From assembly GCF_000379725.1 (NCBI RefSeq), contig NZ_KB903640.1:1-45493 (forward strand): a DNA stretch of 45,493 nucleotides, given 5' to 3'. The notes below the pieces were generated by a model. It was not told where the DNA came from and made no database searches. It saw only the letters and a list, made by a program, of their open reading frames with translations. Source of the DNA: Cytophaga aurantiaca DSM 3654. Its GTDB lineage: Bacteria; Bacteroidota; Bacteroidia; Cytophagales; Cytophagaceae. Made by a program: the position numbers and the translations under genes. The number at the start of each line of letters is the position of its first letter. The first letter of the stretch is position 1. Of this stretch, positions 36,301 through 43,904 are shown in pieces.

Positions 36301-37038
36301 CCCCATTTCACGATATCGGATGCTGAAATCTGTGTTGATTCTATTGCTGCTTTCGAAGTACTAACAACAAACATCCCTTCAAATTTACTATCACAGCTCG
36401 CATACGAATGGAAATATAATTCATCCGTTGTTTCAACCTCAAAGCTGTTTTCAACCAACAATGCTGGTACTTATAGTATAAAAGCTTCATTATATAATTG
36501 TTCGGCAAGTGAACAGGTAAATCTTATTGTGCACGATTTACCCACTTCGTCCTTGCCGGAAGAATATATATTTTGTTCAGATAATGGAAATACTATAGCC
36601 TTAGATGCAGGAAATGCTTATAAATACCATTGGATCCAAACAAATGAAACCACACAATCCATTTCGGTTGGCACGCCCGGCACCTACGAGGTATTGCTTT
36701 ATAACTCTTTTTTGTGTAAAATAACAAGAAGAACGTTTGTAAAAGAAGAATGTAAGCCGTCATTATTCCTTTCAAATGCTTTTTCACCAAACGGCGATCA
36801 TGTAAATGATTTTTATGAAACATTTGATAATCACGTTGGAGCATATTCAATAACAATTTTTAACCGCTGGGGAGAAGTGATCTTTCAATCAACGGATAAA
36901 AAAACATTCTGGGATGGATACTATAAAGGTGAAGTAATGCCTGTTGGTGTTTATCCTTACATTATAACATACGAAGGTGATACAGACACTTATAAAGGTC
37001 CGTATACATTAGAAGGCAGCGTAACTTTAATAAAGTAA
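33400..37038 (+). CDS. Large secreted protein with Ig-like domains and type-B T9SS sorting domain
   Basis: About 1,212 residues. The ATG pair at 33400/33403 is preferred over the TTG-initiated frame from 33364. The signal peptide is long, with IIHYFSLLILFLLAYPSFA before EGTKE. Residues about 50-450 are a beta-rich N-terminal region without a name I can give. From about 460 to 1120 run several Ig/PKD-like modules marked by a conserved Cys after a strand (for example VGTDRILCSRTKTISL, VGPPIEICKGKTVVSL, NAGKDSLICKGTSISF). The end is a textbook type-B sorting domain: LSNAFSPNGDHVNDFYE, ITIFNRWGEVIFQS, FWDGYYKGEVMPVGVYPY, then SVTLIK. It should be carried across the outer membrane by T9SS and displayed on the surface. 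Two small genes follow in tight succession. Confidence 0.92.
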   Translation: MMLKILFTYSPEFTFAFSRKLIGKTIIHYFSLLILFLLAYPSFAEGTKELMPTSSDFGFIQINDRGRKFATYNAPVLNRLYIHICSPGEIIYFGFKQPDNDISFRLKDPSGNIIVPAQALPTSGAGYIANYNQAVAGPQQIVGAAGYNAMSYASLVDGDYYIEFDNPGNAQRIFDFFDITVASGSTAKTGRLWSYSWDMNTNATTNPFTGKMYILSKDSIVTAIDFNGMQPFGAVITANSTGLSNTGNVIADRASKVGDYTLPEYKIFLNDPDPACYPTGSFGSIIAPSKVTGCDPLHRCINITVNKPGQIEIVLDLNGTSGYQPNTKDLLIITNVTAGVNCIPWNSKDGLGNDITNLTTIPLQVNYLNGVTHLPLYDVEANPDGYIVELIRPAGPKPKLYWDDAAITAGTALDAKVNLTGCTSTTGCHKWKNRGNNSSAETINTWWYPNIVTDNLTFDLPPAIVDADTRNLPSQLNDSLVCEHIPSYQLKGNISGTNGGSWTGGSGSFTPSRNVVDPLYVPTLAERNAGSLKLFLSSSVVLGGCPNAKDSILIRFEKAPIINVGTDRILCSRTKTISLTAALTNTTTGIWSGANGTYTAATNTSTTYTISPADLSAGNISLIFTSTGTRLCAQEDDTINILFNKPAEIEVGPPIEICKGKTVVSLAATGDNTAGLAWSGGLGTFQNPNALSTNYTLNSSEINATQINLTLTASKGVCPDSSDILKIIINALPIANAGKDSLICKGTSISFAGNSNAATNKWYTLPSQTVVSNQIAYTAQNVTGANTFVLESTDAKLCKNTDTISVSVYELPDLNPGGPYCLSSGLTLHANASNIPPVSATYIWSLTNTVLQNDAVTSDLNATSSGIYTLTYKTLGCSKDVLVVVNAKPILTSPDTLSSCEGSSINLYTTAATGSTYAWFDSNNTFIQNGSSTNIVAPLSSSKYFVQETDLNGCVNKDSIVAIGTPIPHFTISDAEICVDSIAAFEVLTTNIPSNLLSQLAYEWKYNSSVVSTSKLFSTNNAGTYSIKASLYNCSASEQVNLIVHDLPTSSLPEEYIFCSDNGNTIALDAGNAYKYHWIQTNETTQSISVGTPGTYEVLLYNSFLCKITRRTFVKEECKPSLFLSNAFSPNGDHVNDFYETFDNHVGAYSITIFNRWGEVIFQSTDKKTFWDGYYKGEVMPVGVYPYIITYEGDTDTYKGPYTLEGSVTLIK

Positions 37039-37040
37039 GT

Positions 37041-37337
37041 ATGAAAATATTCATCCTACACATCTGTTTCTTATTGGTTTTTATTTCGTGTAATACTGAA
37101 ACGTATCGCACCAACAAAGACCATCAGCTAAGTGAGAAGGCAAAAAAATCGCACCACTATTTAGCCAAACAGGCGCATATTTTAACAAGCGAAAATCTGG
37201 AGAACAGAGACAAAAATGTTAAAAAAGCGACTAAGAAAAACGCCAAACAGCAGGAAGAATTAAATGAAGCAAATGCCAAAGTAAGCAAAGCAACGAAGAA
37301 GAATAAGAAATTTAACGGCGAGTTTAATTTTTATTGA
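37041..37337 (+). CDS. Small basic lipoprotein in the T9SS operon
   Basis: 98 residues. The signal is MKIFILHICFLLVFISCNTE, with the lipobox cysteine at about 17, so the mature protein should be lipid-anchored. The rest is helical, Lys/Asn/Glu-rich and repetitive (KKATKKNAKQQEELNEANAK), perhaps a coiled coil, ending in NFY. No family is recognised. It begins two bases after the stop of the large surface protein and its TGA overlaps the next ATG by one base, so all three genes should be co-translated. The setting suggests a part in export or anchoring of the surface protein, which is inference. Confidence 0.8.
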   Translation: MKIFILHICFLLVFISCNTETYRTNKDHQLSEKAKKSHHYLAKQAHILTSENLENRDKNVKKATKKNAKQQEELNEANAKVSKATKKNKKFNGEFNFY

Positions 37338-38365
37338 TGAAAGCTCTGTTAAAATATCTATTGACCGGCTTGTTGCTTATTGCATCTTTGTATAAAACCT
37401 ATGCACAGGATTATCAATTTTCTCAATTCTATGCAAACATATTATATCTGAATCCTGCCTTTGCAGGTAGTGCACATAAGAACAGAGTCATTCTGCATCA
37501 ACGTCTGCAATGGCCAGCCTTAGATGCGAAATATACTTCATCTGCCATCTCTTTTGATCACTACTTCAACAATGCAAACAGCGGCATCGGAATTTTGTAT
37601 ACAAAAGATGTGCAAGGCAGTTCTAATATCAGCACCAACGACATTCAGTTTCAATATTCCTATGAATTGCATTTAACAGAAAAATATTCTTTCCGTGCAG
37701 GTTTGCAAGCAGGTTATGTATCACGCAATATCAATTATTCCATATTGACTTTTCCGGATCAATATACCGTAAACGGTCCCACCGGAAGCGGCACTGCAGA
37801 GCCTTATGGAAGTGAAAAGAAAAATTATTTAGATCTTTCTTCCGGAGGCGTTTTCTATTCCGAGAAGTTTTGGGTCAGCCTGGCTTACGCACACATGAAT
37901 AAACCCAATCAATCCTTTTATGGCGATAATAGTCCACTCCCATCCAAATACAGTTTAACAGGAGGTTATAAGTTTTTAATTTCAAGAAATTCATTTGCGA
38001 ATTCTTTATCAGATAAAGGTAAATCGTATTTAATTCCTACAGCACATTATAAATCTCAGGGCAAGTCAGATCAATTAGATCTAGGGATATATGCAATCTT
38101 AAATCATACCATGTTAGGTATGTGGTACAGAGGAATTCCGATTAAAAATTATTCTAAAAAAGTGATCAATAACGAATCTGTTGTTGTGTTGCTTGGTTAT
38201 AAAATCAAAAACTTTAGTATCGGTTATAGTTACGACTTTACTGTTTCGAAGCTTACAACAGCCAAGACTGGCGGTGCGCACGAACTAAACATTACTTTTT
38301 TATTTGGTGATCCAAAGTCGCGTACCAAACCAATGAAAAAAATACCTTGTCCGGATTTCGATTAA
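37337..38365 (+). CDS. PorP/SprF-family outer-membrane protein paired with the T9SS cargo
   Basis: About 342 residues starting at the ATG in the TGATG overlap; a TTG three bases earlier is less likely. Signal peptide ends TYAQ, then DYQFSQFYANILYLNPAFAGS, the family's N-terminal hallmark. Beta-strand-like stretches with many aromatic residues follow and the chain ends GGAHELNITFLFGDPK...IPCPDF. PorP/SprF proteins are typically encoded right after cargo with a type-B sorting domain, as here, and are needed for that cargo's export or surface attachment. It is a paralogue of the solitary protein at 16292-17344. Its stop lies 13 bp from the stop of the converging TPR gene, and no clear terminator separates them. 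Confidence 0.92.
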   Translation: MKALLKYLLTGLLLIASLYKTYAQDYQFSQFYANILYLNPAFAGSAHKNRVILHQRLQWPALDAKYTSSAISFDHYFNNANSGIGILYTKDVQGSSNISTNDIQFQYSYELHLTEKYSFRAGLQAGYVSRNINYSILTFPDQYTVNGPTGSGTAEPYGSEKKNYLDLSSGGVFYSEKFWVSLAYAHMNKPNQSFYGDNSPLPSKYSLTGGYKFLISRNSFANSLSDKGKSYLIPTAHYKSQGKSDQLDLGIYAILNHTMLGMWYRGIPIKNYSKKVINNESVVVLLGYKIKNFSIGYSYDFTVSKLTTAKTGGAHELNITFLFGDPKSRTKPMKKIPCPDFD

Positions 38366-38378
38366 GGATTATTTATTA

Positions 38379-39314
38379 TTATTCGCAATACTTTGCTTTC
38401 AATTCCAGCACTTCATTTCCATACTGGTTTATATAACCCAATTCAATAGCTTTATTAATATCTTCACAGCCTGCCTTTGTCTTGCCTTCTGCAAACTCGA
38501 TCAATGCTCTTATCTTATAAGCATAAGAATTTGTTGAAAAGAGTTTTAAGGATTTATTGATGTCAACAGTTGCTCCATTCAGATCCCCCAATTTGTATTT
38601 TGAATAGGCTCTGTTGCTATATCCCAAAGGTTCATTCGGATTTATCTCTAGAGATTTATTAAATGCATCCACAGCTAATTGATGCTTATCCATATTTTGA
38701 TAACAATAACCAATATTCACATAGATGCCTTCATTTAATGAATCCAAACGGATTGCTTTTTTTAAATAAAAAATCGCTTCATCATTTTTGTTTAAATGAT
38801 TACATATGGGTGCAATGTTAATATAAGAATTCACATTTGTTGAATCCAGCTTTATGGATAAAATCAAATCCTTATAGCCACCTTGATAATCCAATATATT
38901 TGCTTTTGTACCACCTCTATTGGATAAGAATACAGCAGCGGTTTTATCATTTTTAGATTTTAAATATCCTTTTGAATAATCGCTGATTGCTTCTTTATAC
39001 ATGCGATTTTTTTCAAGTATATTCCCCCTCAACATATATAACTTTACCGAATCAGGCATACGCTCTATTCCATTGCTAAGAGTAGTGAAGCCTCCTTCAT
39101 AATCCTTCAATGCAAACTGGTAACCCGTTTTATTTATAATCGCCGTTGAAGAATTTTCTGAACTTAACAACTTGTCTAATACAGCAATCGCTTGCTTGTA
39201 TTTTCCTTTTACAGCCAGCGCTTCAGCTGATTCAAGTGCTTTGGATGCTGAAGTTTGAGAAAAAGAAGAATGTATACAGAATAAAAAAACAAAGAGAGTG
39301 GAATAAAATTTCAT
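38379..39314 (-). CDS. Exported TPR protein
   Basis: 311 residues. Signal peptide MKFYSTLFVFLFCIHSSFSQ. Six to seven TPR units follow from about residue 25 to 290, clear in KYKQAIAVLDKLLSSENSS, MYKEAISDYSKGYLKSKND, NDEAIFYLKKAIRLDSLNE and HQLAVDAFNKSLEINPNEP. The C-terminus has AGCEDINKAIELGY and ends ELKAKYCE, a Cys-containing end seen in similar Bacteroidota TPR proteins. It probably acts as a periplasmic or surface scaffold. A promoter of its own overlaps the end of the upstream aldose-epimerase gene, so it is likely expressed apart from the sugar operon. Partner unknown. Confidence 0.88.
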   Translation of the reverse strand: MKFYSTLFVFLFCIHSSFSQTSASKALESAEALAVKGKYKQAIAVLDKLLSSENSSTAIINKTGYQFALKDYEGGFTTLSNGIERMPDSVKLYMLRGNILEKNRMYKEAISDYSKGYLKSKNDKTAAVFLSNRGGTKANILDYQGGYKDLILSIKLDSTNVNSYINIAPICNHLNKNDEAIFYLKKAIRLDSLNEGIYVNIGYCYQNMDKHQLAVDAFNKSLEINPNEPLGYSNRAYSKYKLGDLNGATVDINKSLKLFSTNSYAYKIRALIEFAEGKTKAGCEDINKAIELGYINQYGNEVLELKAKYCE

Positions 39315-39333
39315 TTTCTTAAGAGTTAATAAC

Positions 39334-39364
39334 CAAATATACTCTTTGAAATGAATTTGTCATA
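39334..39364 (-). promoter_or_regulatory. Promoter of the TPR gene
   Basis: On the minus strand TATATTTG at 39334-39341 matches the -7 consensus, and TATG at 39361-39364 (consensus TTTG) lies exactly 19 bp upstream. The start codon follows about 20 bases after the -7 box. The -33 overlaps the stop codon of the preceding gene. Confidence 0.7.
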
Positions 39365-40307
39365 GAGGTTTTAATTGAATACCAAAACTAATTTTAATCC
39401 TTTCATCTGGCTCCAGTTCGATTAATCCCATTTTATTATTGAATGCGTCCGGGGCGCAGGTCATAGGCTCAATTGCAACAGACTTCCTATCCGGTGGTAT
39501 ATAGATCTGAAGAAACGAATATTTATTTTCAGAACATTCCTGCCACAAAACAATTTCACGCTTATGATCCTGGTCAATAAGGTGTGTTTCAGTAATACCG
39601 TTTTCAACTATAAGTTCAAAGCAATGATCCAATTCCTGATCCTTTAATGAAACTTCTTTATTTGAAAGATCTGATTCAACATAAGAGCCTGTAGGAATAC
39701 ATCCATCCATTTCGAGTTGTCTGCATGCTGGTAATTTCAACTTCATCAGATCCATATTGTTTACGTGAAAATATGGATGCCAGCCATCACCTATAGGTAT
39801 GGTTTCATTTCCTTTATTTTGAAGCGTTGTAAAACAGATCAACTGAAAACACTCTAATCGATATACAATGCATATGGAATAATTAAATGGGTACCCGGTA
39901 TAATTGGATATATAATCATATGTCAATTCTATAACAGCAAAATCTGCGGTTACTTCTTCCCTCACAATTCGAAAAGGACAATTCCAAATCAATCCATGCA
40001 AGGCATATGCACCATTGTTTTTATTCAATGTATATATCTGATCTCGAAAATTATATTGTCCATCTGCAACCCGATTGGGAAATGGACTCAACTTTGCACC
40101 ACGATAAAAATTAACCTGCTCCCCCTTCAAACTATCTAAAGAGGCATCACCAGAGATAATTGAATGCAGCCGACCTGTTTCTTCTAAAACCAATTCATTT
40201 AGATTCCCTCCAAAGCTTGGTATGATTGAAGTATAAGCACCTGTTATAGGGTCAGATAATTTAATTGTTTCTTCTCCAAAAAAATCTTCACGCGTGATAC
40301 TGAACAT
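39360..40307 (-). CDS. Aldose 1-epimerase (GalM-like)
   Basis: 315 residues. Interconverts alpha and beta anomers of galactose or another hexose so that the kinase receives the right form. Arg79 (PFPNRV), His104 (YALHG), His177 (DGWHPYFH) and Glu280 (AIEPMTCAPDAFNN) fill the expected binding and catalytic positions. The chain is somewhat shorter than E. coli GalM and closer to the broader aldose-epimerase family, so hexose specificity comes from context. There is no signal peptide. Its start overlaps the end of galK by 20 bp, implying translational coupling, and it is the last gene of a three-gene operon. Confidence 0.88.
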   Translation of the reverse strand: MFSITREDFFGEETIKLSDPITGAYTSIIPSFGGNLNELVLEETGRLHSIISGDASLDSLKGEQVNFYRGAKLSPFPNRVADGQYNFRDQIYTLNKNNGAYALHGLIWNCPFRIVREEVTADFAVIELTYDYISNYTGYPFNYSICIVYRLECFQLICFTTLQNKGNETIPIGDGWHPYFHVNNMDLMKLKLPACRQLEMDGCIPTGSYVESDLSNKEVSLKDQELDHCFELIVENGITETHLIDQDHKREIVLWQECSENKYSFLQIYIPPDRKSVAIEPMTCAPDAFNNKMGLIELEPDERIKISFGIQLKPL

Positions 40308-41481
40308 TTTTATGTACAGGATATGTACCTGCTCCGTTTACGGTTTCGTATATGTTAATGATTCCTTCGATATTGAATTTGCGATAATACCCTTCTTGAA
40401 TTTTATTGCAAAATTCTTTTACATATTCTTCTTTCACTAAATTAATCGTACAGCCACCAAAGCCTCCACCCATCATTCTGCTTCCAAGACAATAGTCTGT
40501 ATCAAGCGCCAGTTCAACCAGATAATCCAATTCTTTACAACTTACTTCGTAATCCTCTCTCAACGATATATGTGATGCCGTAAGCAGCTTTCCGAATAAA
40601 ATAAAATCATGATTTTTTAATGCTTCAGCAACCGCTTTCACCCGATAGTTTTCACTTAAATAATGTCGCATTCGTTTTTGTTGAACGATATCCTTTAACA
40701 AAGAAAGATGCTCTAATTCAATATCTTTAAATTCCGTAATATCCGAAATTTGTTCATGTAGGTTTTTGAGCGCCGCCTGCGTTTCCTGTACGCGTTCAGA
40801 GTATTTACTTCCAGCCAAAGTTCTTTTAATATTGCTGTCACATAAAACCCATACATATCCGGTTGTTTCTGCATTGATATACGTATGACTCAGTGAATGA
40901 AAATCCAACATCAATACCTTATCCTTTTTAGAAAACTGAGAAGCATATTGATCAAGCAAACCGCTTTTAACATGCAAATATTGATGTTCAACTTGCTGGC
41001 ATAATTTTATGATTTCAAGACCGTTTAATTCTACTTTGAAAAATTCATTTAAGGCATTCACAAACGCAACTTCCAGAGCCGCCGATGAAGATACGCCGGC
41101 ACCAATGGGTACATTCCCGGATATCATGGCATTGAAGCCGGATGGGATCGAATGCATTTGCATGAACAATGTAATGCATCCATATATGTACTGCTCCCAT
41201 AGCGTCTTAGGTTCATATATTGAATTGAGACTGAATATCATCTTGCCATCAAAATCAATGCTTACAACATGCACCTGATCATCCGTCCGTGGAGAGATAC
41301 TCACAGTAACCCATCTGTTAATTGCACAGGGCATTGCTAAACCCTGATTGTAATCGGTATGTTCGCCAATGATATTTATTCTTCCCGGAGCATAGGCTAC
41401 TAGTGCCGGAGGCGATTGAAAGAACTGTTCAAAGTTCTTACAATTTGTTGAAATTAATTGTTCGAGGGTTTCCATAAACAT
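40288..41481 (-). CDS. galK: Galactokinase
   Basis: 397 residues of the GHMP kinase family. Phosphorylates galactose at C1. The signature GRINIIGEHTDYN (33-45) is the galactokinase-specific motif; the ATP-binding loop PIGAGVSSSAALE and the C-terminal GGGFGGCTINL are both present, as is the catalytic Asp in GLLDQYASQF. Length is standard. The start MFMETLEQ abuts the stop of the nucleotidyltransferase gene with no gap; the ATG two codons later is an alternative. It shares an operon with a GlmU-like nucleotidyltransferase rather than GalT. A related GHMP sugar kinase with other specificity cannot be excluded, but the motif argues for galactose. Confidence 0.93.
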   Translation of the reverse strand: MFMETLEQLISTNCKNFEQFFQSPPALVAYAPGRINIIGEHTDYNQGLAMPCAINRWVTVSISPRTDDQVHVVSIDFDGKMIFSLNSIYEPKTLWEQYIYGCITLFMQMHSIPSGFNAMISGNVPIGAGVSSSAALEVAFVNALNEFFKVELNGLEIIKLCQQVEHQYLHVKSGLLDQYASQFSKKDKVLMLDFHSLSHTYINAETTGYVWVLCDSNIKRTLAGSKYSERVQETQAALKNLHEQISDITEFKDIELEHLSLLKDIVQQKRMRHYLSENYRVKAVAEALKNHDFILFGKLLTASHISLREDYEVSCKELDYLVELALDTDYCLGSRMMGGGFGGCTINLVKEEYVKEFCNKIQEGYYRKFNIEGIINIYETVNGAGTYPVHKNVQYHA

Positions 41482-42207
41482 TTAATTTGTTTGAAGGGCT
41501 TCTTCTGCCCATGCTATATCTTCAGGGGTATTCAAACCCACCAGTTCTTTGTAAGAATCTATTTTTAAGGTTTCAACAAGCATACCTTTACGTAAGAACA
41601 CATCTATGATATCCGTTAAATAATATTCCTGATTATCCTTGTCTGCTTTGATCTCAGAAAGATTATCAAACAAATCGTTGCCATTAAAAATAAAATGTGA
41701 AGTAAGCAGTTCCCTAATTTCTAATTGATCTACTGTAGCATTCTTTTCTTCTACACATCCAATCAATTGGCCAGCTTCATTTTTCAAAACACGCGCATAA
41801 GGCAAATCGATTGGAAAATCAGCTGTTAAAAACGTACAGCTTGCATTTGAATCTCTGTGATACTTTTCTAATAATTTAATCGTTGAAGCTTGTATCAACG
41901 GACTATCACCAACAAATACAAACACATTGGTATCTTTCCATGCTTCCGTTGATTGCATTTGTAATACTGCATGCGCTGTTCCTTTCTGTTCCTTCTGAAA
42001 TGCATAATGTACTTCTTCTCCTACTTCCTCACGTACTTCATCTGCGCCATGCCCAACAATCAGATAAATATCATTAACTCCTGCATGCATAAAAGCATCG
42101 ATCAAATGCGATACAATAGGTTTGCCTTTAAATGGTACGATCGGCTTAGGTAAATGCGAGCGCATTCGAGTTCCTTTACCGGCTGCAAGTATGATTGCTA
42201 TTGGCAT
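41482..42207 (-). CDS. GlmU-like sugar-1-phosphate nucleotidyltransferase
   Basis: 241 residues: one Rossmann-like nucleotidyltransferase domain without the left-handed beta-helix acetyltransferase half of full GlmU. The loop LAAGKGTRMRSHLPKP (7-22) binds the nucleotide; QKEQKGTAHAVLQ, VGDSPLI and QEYYLTDII match GlmU motifs closely. It should join a sugar-1-phosphate to UTP (or another NTP), releasing pyrophosphate. Being first in an operon with galactokinase and aldose epimerase, it may take galactose-1-phosphate to UDP-galactose directly, replacing GalT. That role is inferred from context only; no galT or galE is in the window. Confidence 0.85.
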   Translation of the reverse strand: MPIAIILAAGKGTRMRSHLPKPIVPFKGKPIVSHLIDAFMHAGVNDIYLIVGHGADEVREEVGEEVHYAFQKEQKGTAHAVLQMQSTEAWKDTNVFVFVGDSPLIQASTIKLLEKYHRDSNASCTFLTADFPIDLPYARVLKNEAGQLIGCVEEKNATVDQLEIRELLTSHFIFNGNDLFDNLSEIKADKDNQEYYLTDIIDVFLRKGMLVETLKIDSYKELVGLNTPEDIAWAEEALQTN

Positions 42208-42438
42208 ATGCGGTTAGTTCAATGTGTTTTATTTCCAGCTGAATAAATTATTATTCTGTGAGTTACACATAAAAAAACACCTTAAAAAAATTAAGATGTT
42301 AAGTGATTGTTAATACTCTTATTAATGGTCAGTGAACAGTAGACAGTACTCAGTAATTGACAATGCTTCCGCACAAATCACCCCGATGTTGTCCCAACGA
42401 CCAATTACTCTATGATATTCAATACTGTCAACTGATCA
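42208..42438. other. Intergenic region with ACTG-rich repeated strings
   Basis: It holds TCAGTGAACAGTAGACAGTAC at about 42329 and its rough inverse ACTGTCAACTGATCACT at about 42424. The same ACTG-type string occurs at 13273-13302 next to the SUKH stop. A weak AT hairpin near 42280-42302 is also present. No gene seen. Confidence 0.5.
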
Positions 42439-43308
42439 CTAATTAGGCAAGGGCACAAATTCTGTTTCACCAAGTACTTTTGGGAAATGCTGTTCCTTCC
42501 ATGCAGTCTTTGCCTTTTCAATCAAAGCCAAATCGCTTGCTACAAAATTCCAATAGATATATCGTTCTTCAGGAAAGGCATCACCGCCAAAAATGTAAAC
42601 CGTTGAACCTGCTTCTAATTCAAATGTACAAAGTTTACTATCTTTTGCTATCAATATATGTTTTGGTTCAAATGAATTTCCTTCGTTAAATACTTTTCCT
42701 TCTAAAATATATAAAGCGCTTTCACCAAATAATGCTTCGCCTATAGAAACCGTACTGCGCTTCGAAGATTTAATCTCAATCATGTACAGCGGACTATAAA
42801 CGGGCACTGGAGACTTTTTCCCTAATACTTCTCCGGCTATCAAGGTATAGGTTAAACCATCTTCATTCCATGTCGGGATATCTGTTTCTTCAATATGTGT
42901 AAATGTGGGTTCCATTTGTTCCAGATGCTTTGGCAATGCAACCCAGATCTGCAAACCGTGTAATCCTTTATCGCTATGGCGCAGATATTCTGGTGTGCGT
43001 TCAGAATGTGTAATTCCTTTACCTGCAGTCATCCAATTTACGGCACCGGGTTTAATTTCAATATCCGAACCAAGGCTGTCTTTGTGTGTAATGCTACCTT
43101 CAAATAAATACGTTAAGGTTGAAAGACCAATGTGTGGATGCGGAGGCACATCCAGATTCTCATATGCATTCATCTTTGCAGGTCCCATATGATCAATAAA
43201 CGCAAATGGGCCAACCATGCGCTTTTCCCGAAATGGCAGCAACCGGCCAACCATAAAATTTCCAATATTGGCTGAACGTTCTTCGATAATGAGCTTAATA
43301 TTCGACAT
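42439..43308 (-). CDS. Pirin-family cupin protein
   Basis: 289 residues. Two cupin domains; the N-terminal one carries the metal site His57, His59 (PPHPHIG), His101 and Glu103 (THSE), the full pirin set. Pirins bind iron and have been described as redox-linked co-regulators or, in some bacteria such as E. coli YhhW, as quercetin-degrading dioxygenases. The sequence does not separate these. No signal peptide is present. The gene is apparently monocistronic, read away from the small exported protein gene; no strong promoter match upstream. Confidence 0.92.
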   Translation of the reverse strand: MSNIKLIIEERSANIGNFMVGRLLPFREKRMVGPFAFIDHMGPAKMNAYENLDVPPHPHIGLSTLTYLFEGSITHKDSLGSDIEIKPGAVNWMTAGKGITHSERTPEYLRHSDKGLHGLQIWVALPKHLEQMEPTFTHIEETDIPTWNEDGLTYTLIAGEVLGKKSPVPVYSPLYMIEIKSSKRSTVSIGEALFGESALYILEGKVFNEGNSFEPKHILIAKDSKLCTFELEAGSTVYIFGGDAFPEERYIYWNFVASDLALIEKAKTAWKEQHFPKVLGETEFVPLPN

Positions 43309-43514
43309 GTTCTTTTGTATAAATTAAAATATAAATCCGCAATCAATATGTTGATTTTTCTATTTAACAGATTCTCTCAATAAATAGAATTGTTCTTTGT
43401 TAAGCAACAAAATAAGTATTTTAACGGATACCATAATCAACTAAATACCTGTTATTTTATACGTGTTTTACTCTTAACAGTAAAAGCCCCCCGATTAAAA
43501 TTTAGAAATTAATA

Positions 43515-43793
43515 ATGAAATTTATTCTATTGTCTTTTGTATTATTTATTATAAGCACACAGGTTACCGTTGCCCAGATCCCTGCTACTCCAGAAGAAGA
43601 TAACTATAAACACTCCAATACATTTCACCACCGCCACTCCAACATTTTAAGAGAGGATACCATTTCACTTCGGGATCAAAAAACACAAAAATCTCAGTCC
43701 AGAACATATATTGTTGCACCAAGCGATAGTCTGCCAAACAGAAACGTCCAAGGAAAAAAGACAAAGGCAAATTATAAAAATCAGTTTAATTGA
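43515..43793 (+). CDS. Small exported protein of unknown function
   Basis: 92 residues with a clear signal peptide, MKFILLSFVLFIISTQVTVA before QIPATPEED. The mature ~70 residues are hydrophilic, with a His cluster (NTFHHRHSN) that might bind metal, and a basic end. No domain is recognised. Codon use and the signal peptide argue for a real gene; no neighbour gives a clue. A 61-codon frame on the other strand is a shadow. Confidence 0.6.
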   Translation: MKFILLSFVLFIISTQVTVAQIPATPEEDNYKHSNTFHHRHSNILREDTISLRDQKTQKSQSRTYIVAPSDSLPNRNVQGKKTKANYKNQFN

Positions 43794-43904
43794 CCTTTTA
43801 GCATCTTTTATTCAGTATAATAAGATATTTTTTAAAAACTCTCGTAAATTGTTGGCTTGATAAATCGTTTGCATATCATCGTATTTCCAATTTACTATTC
43901 TTCA

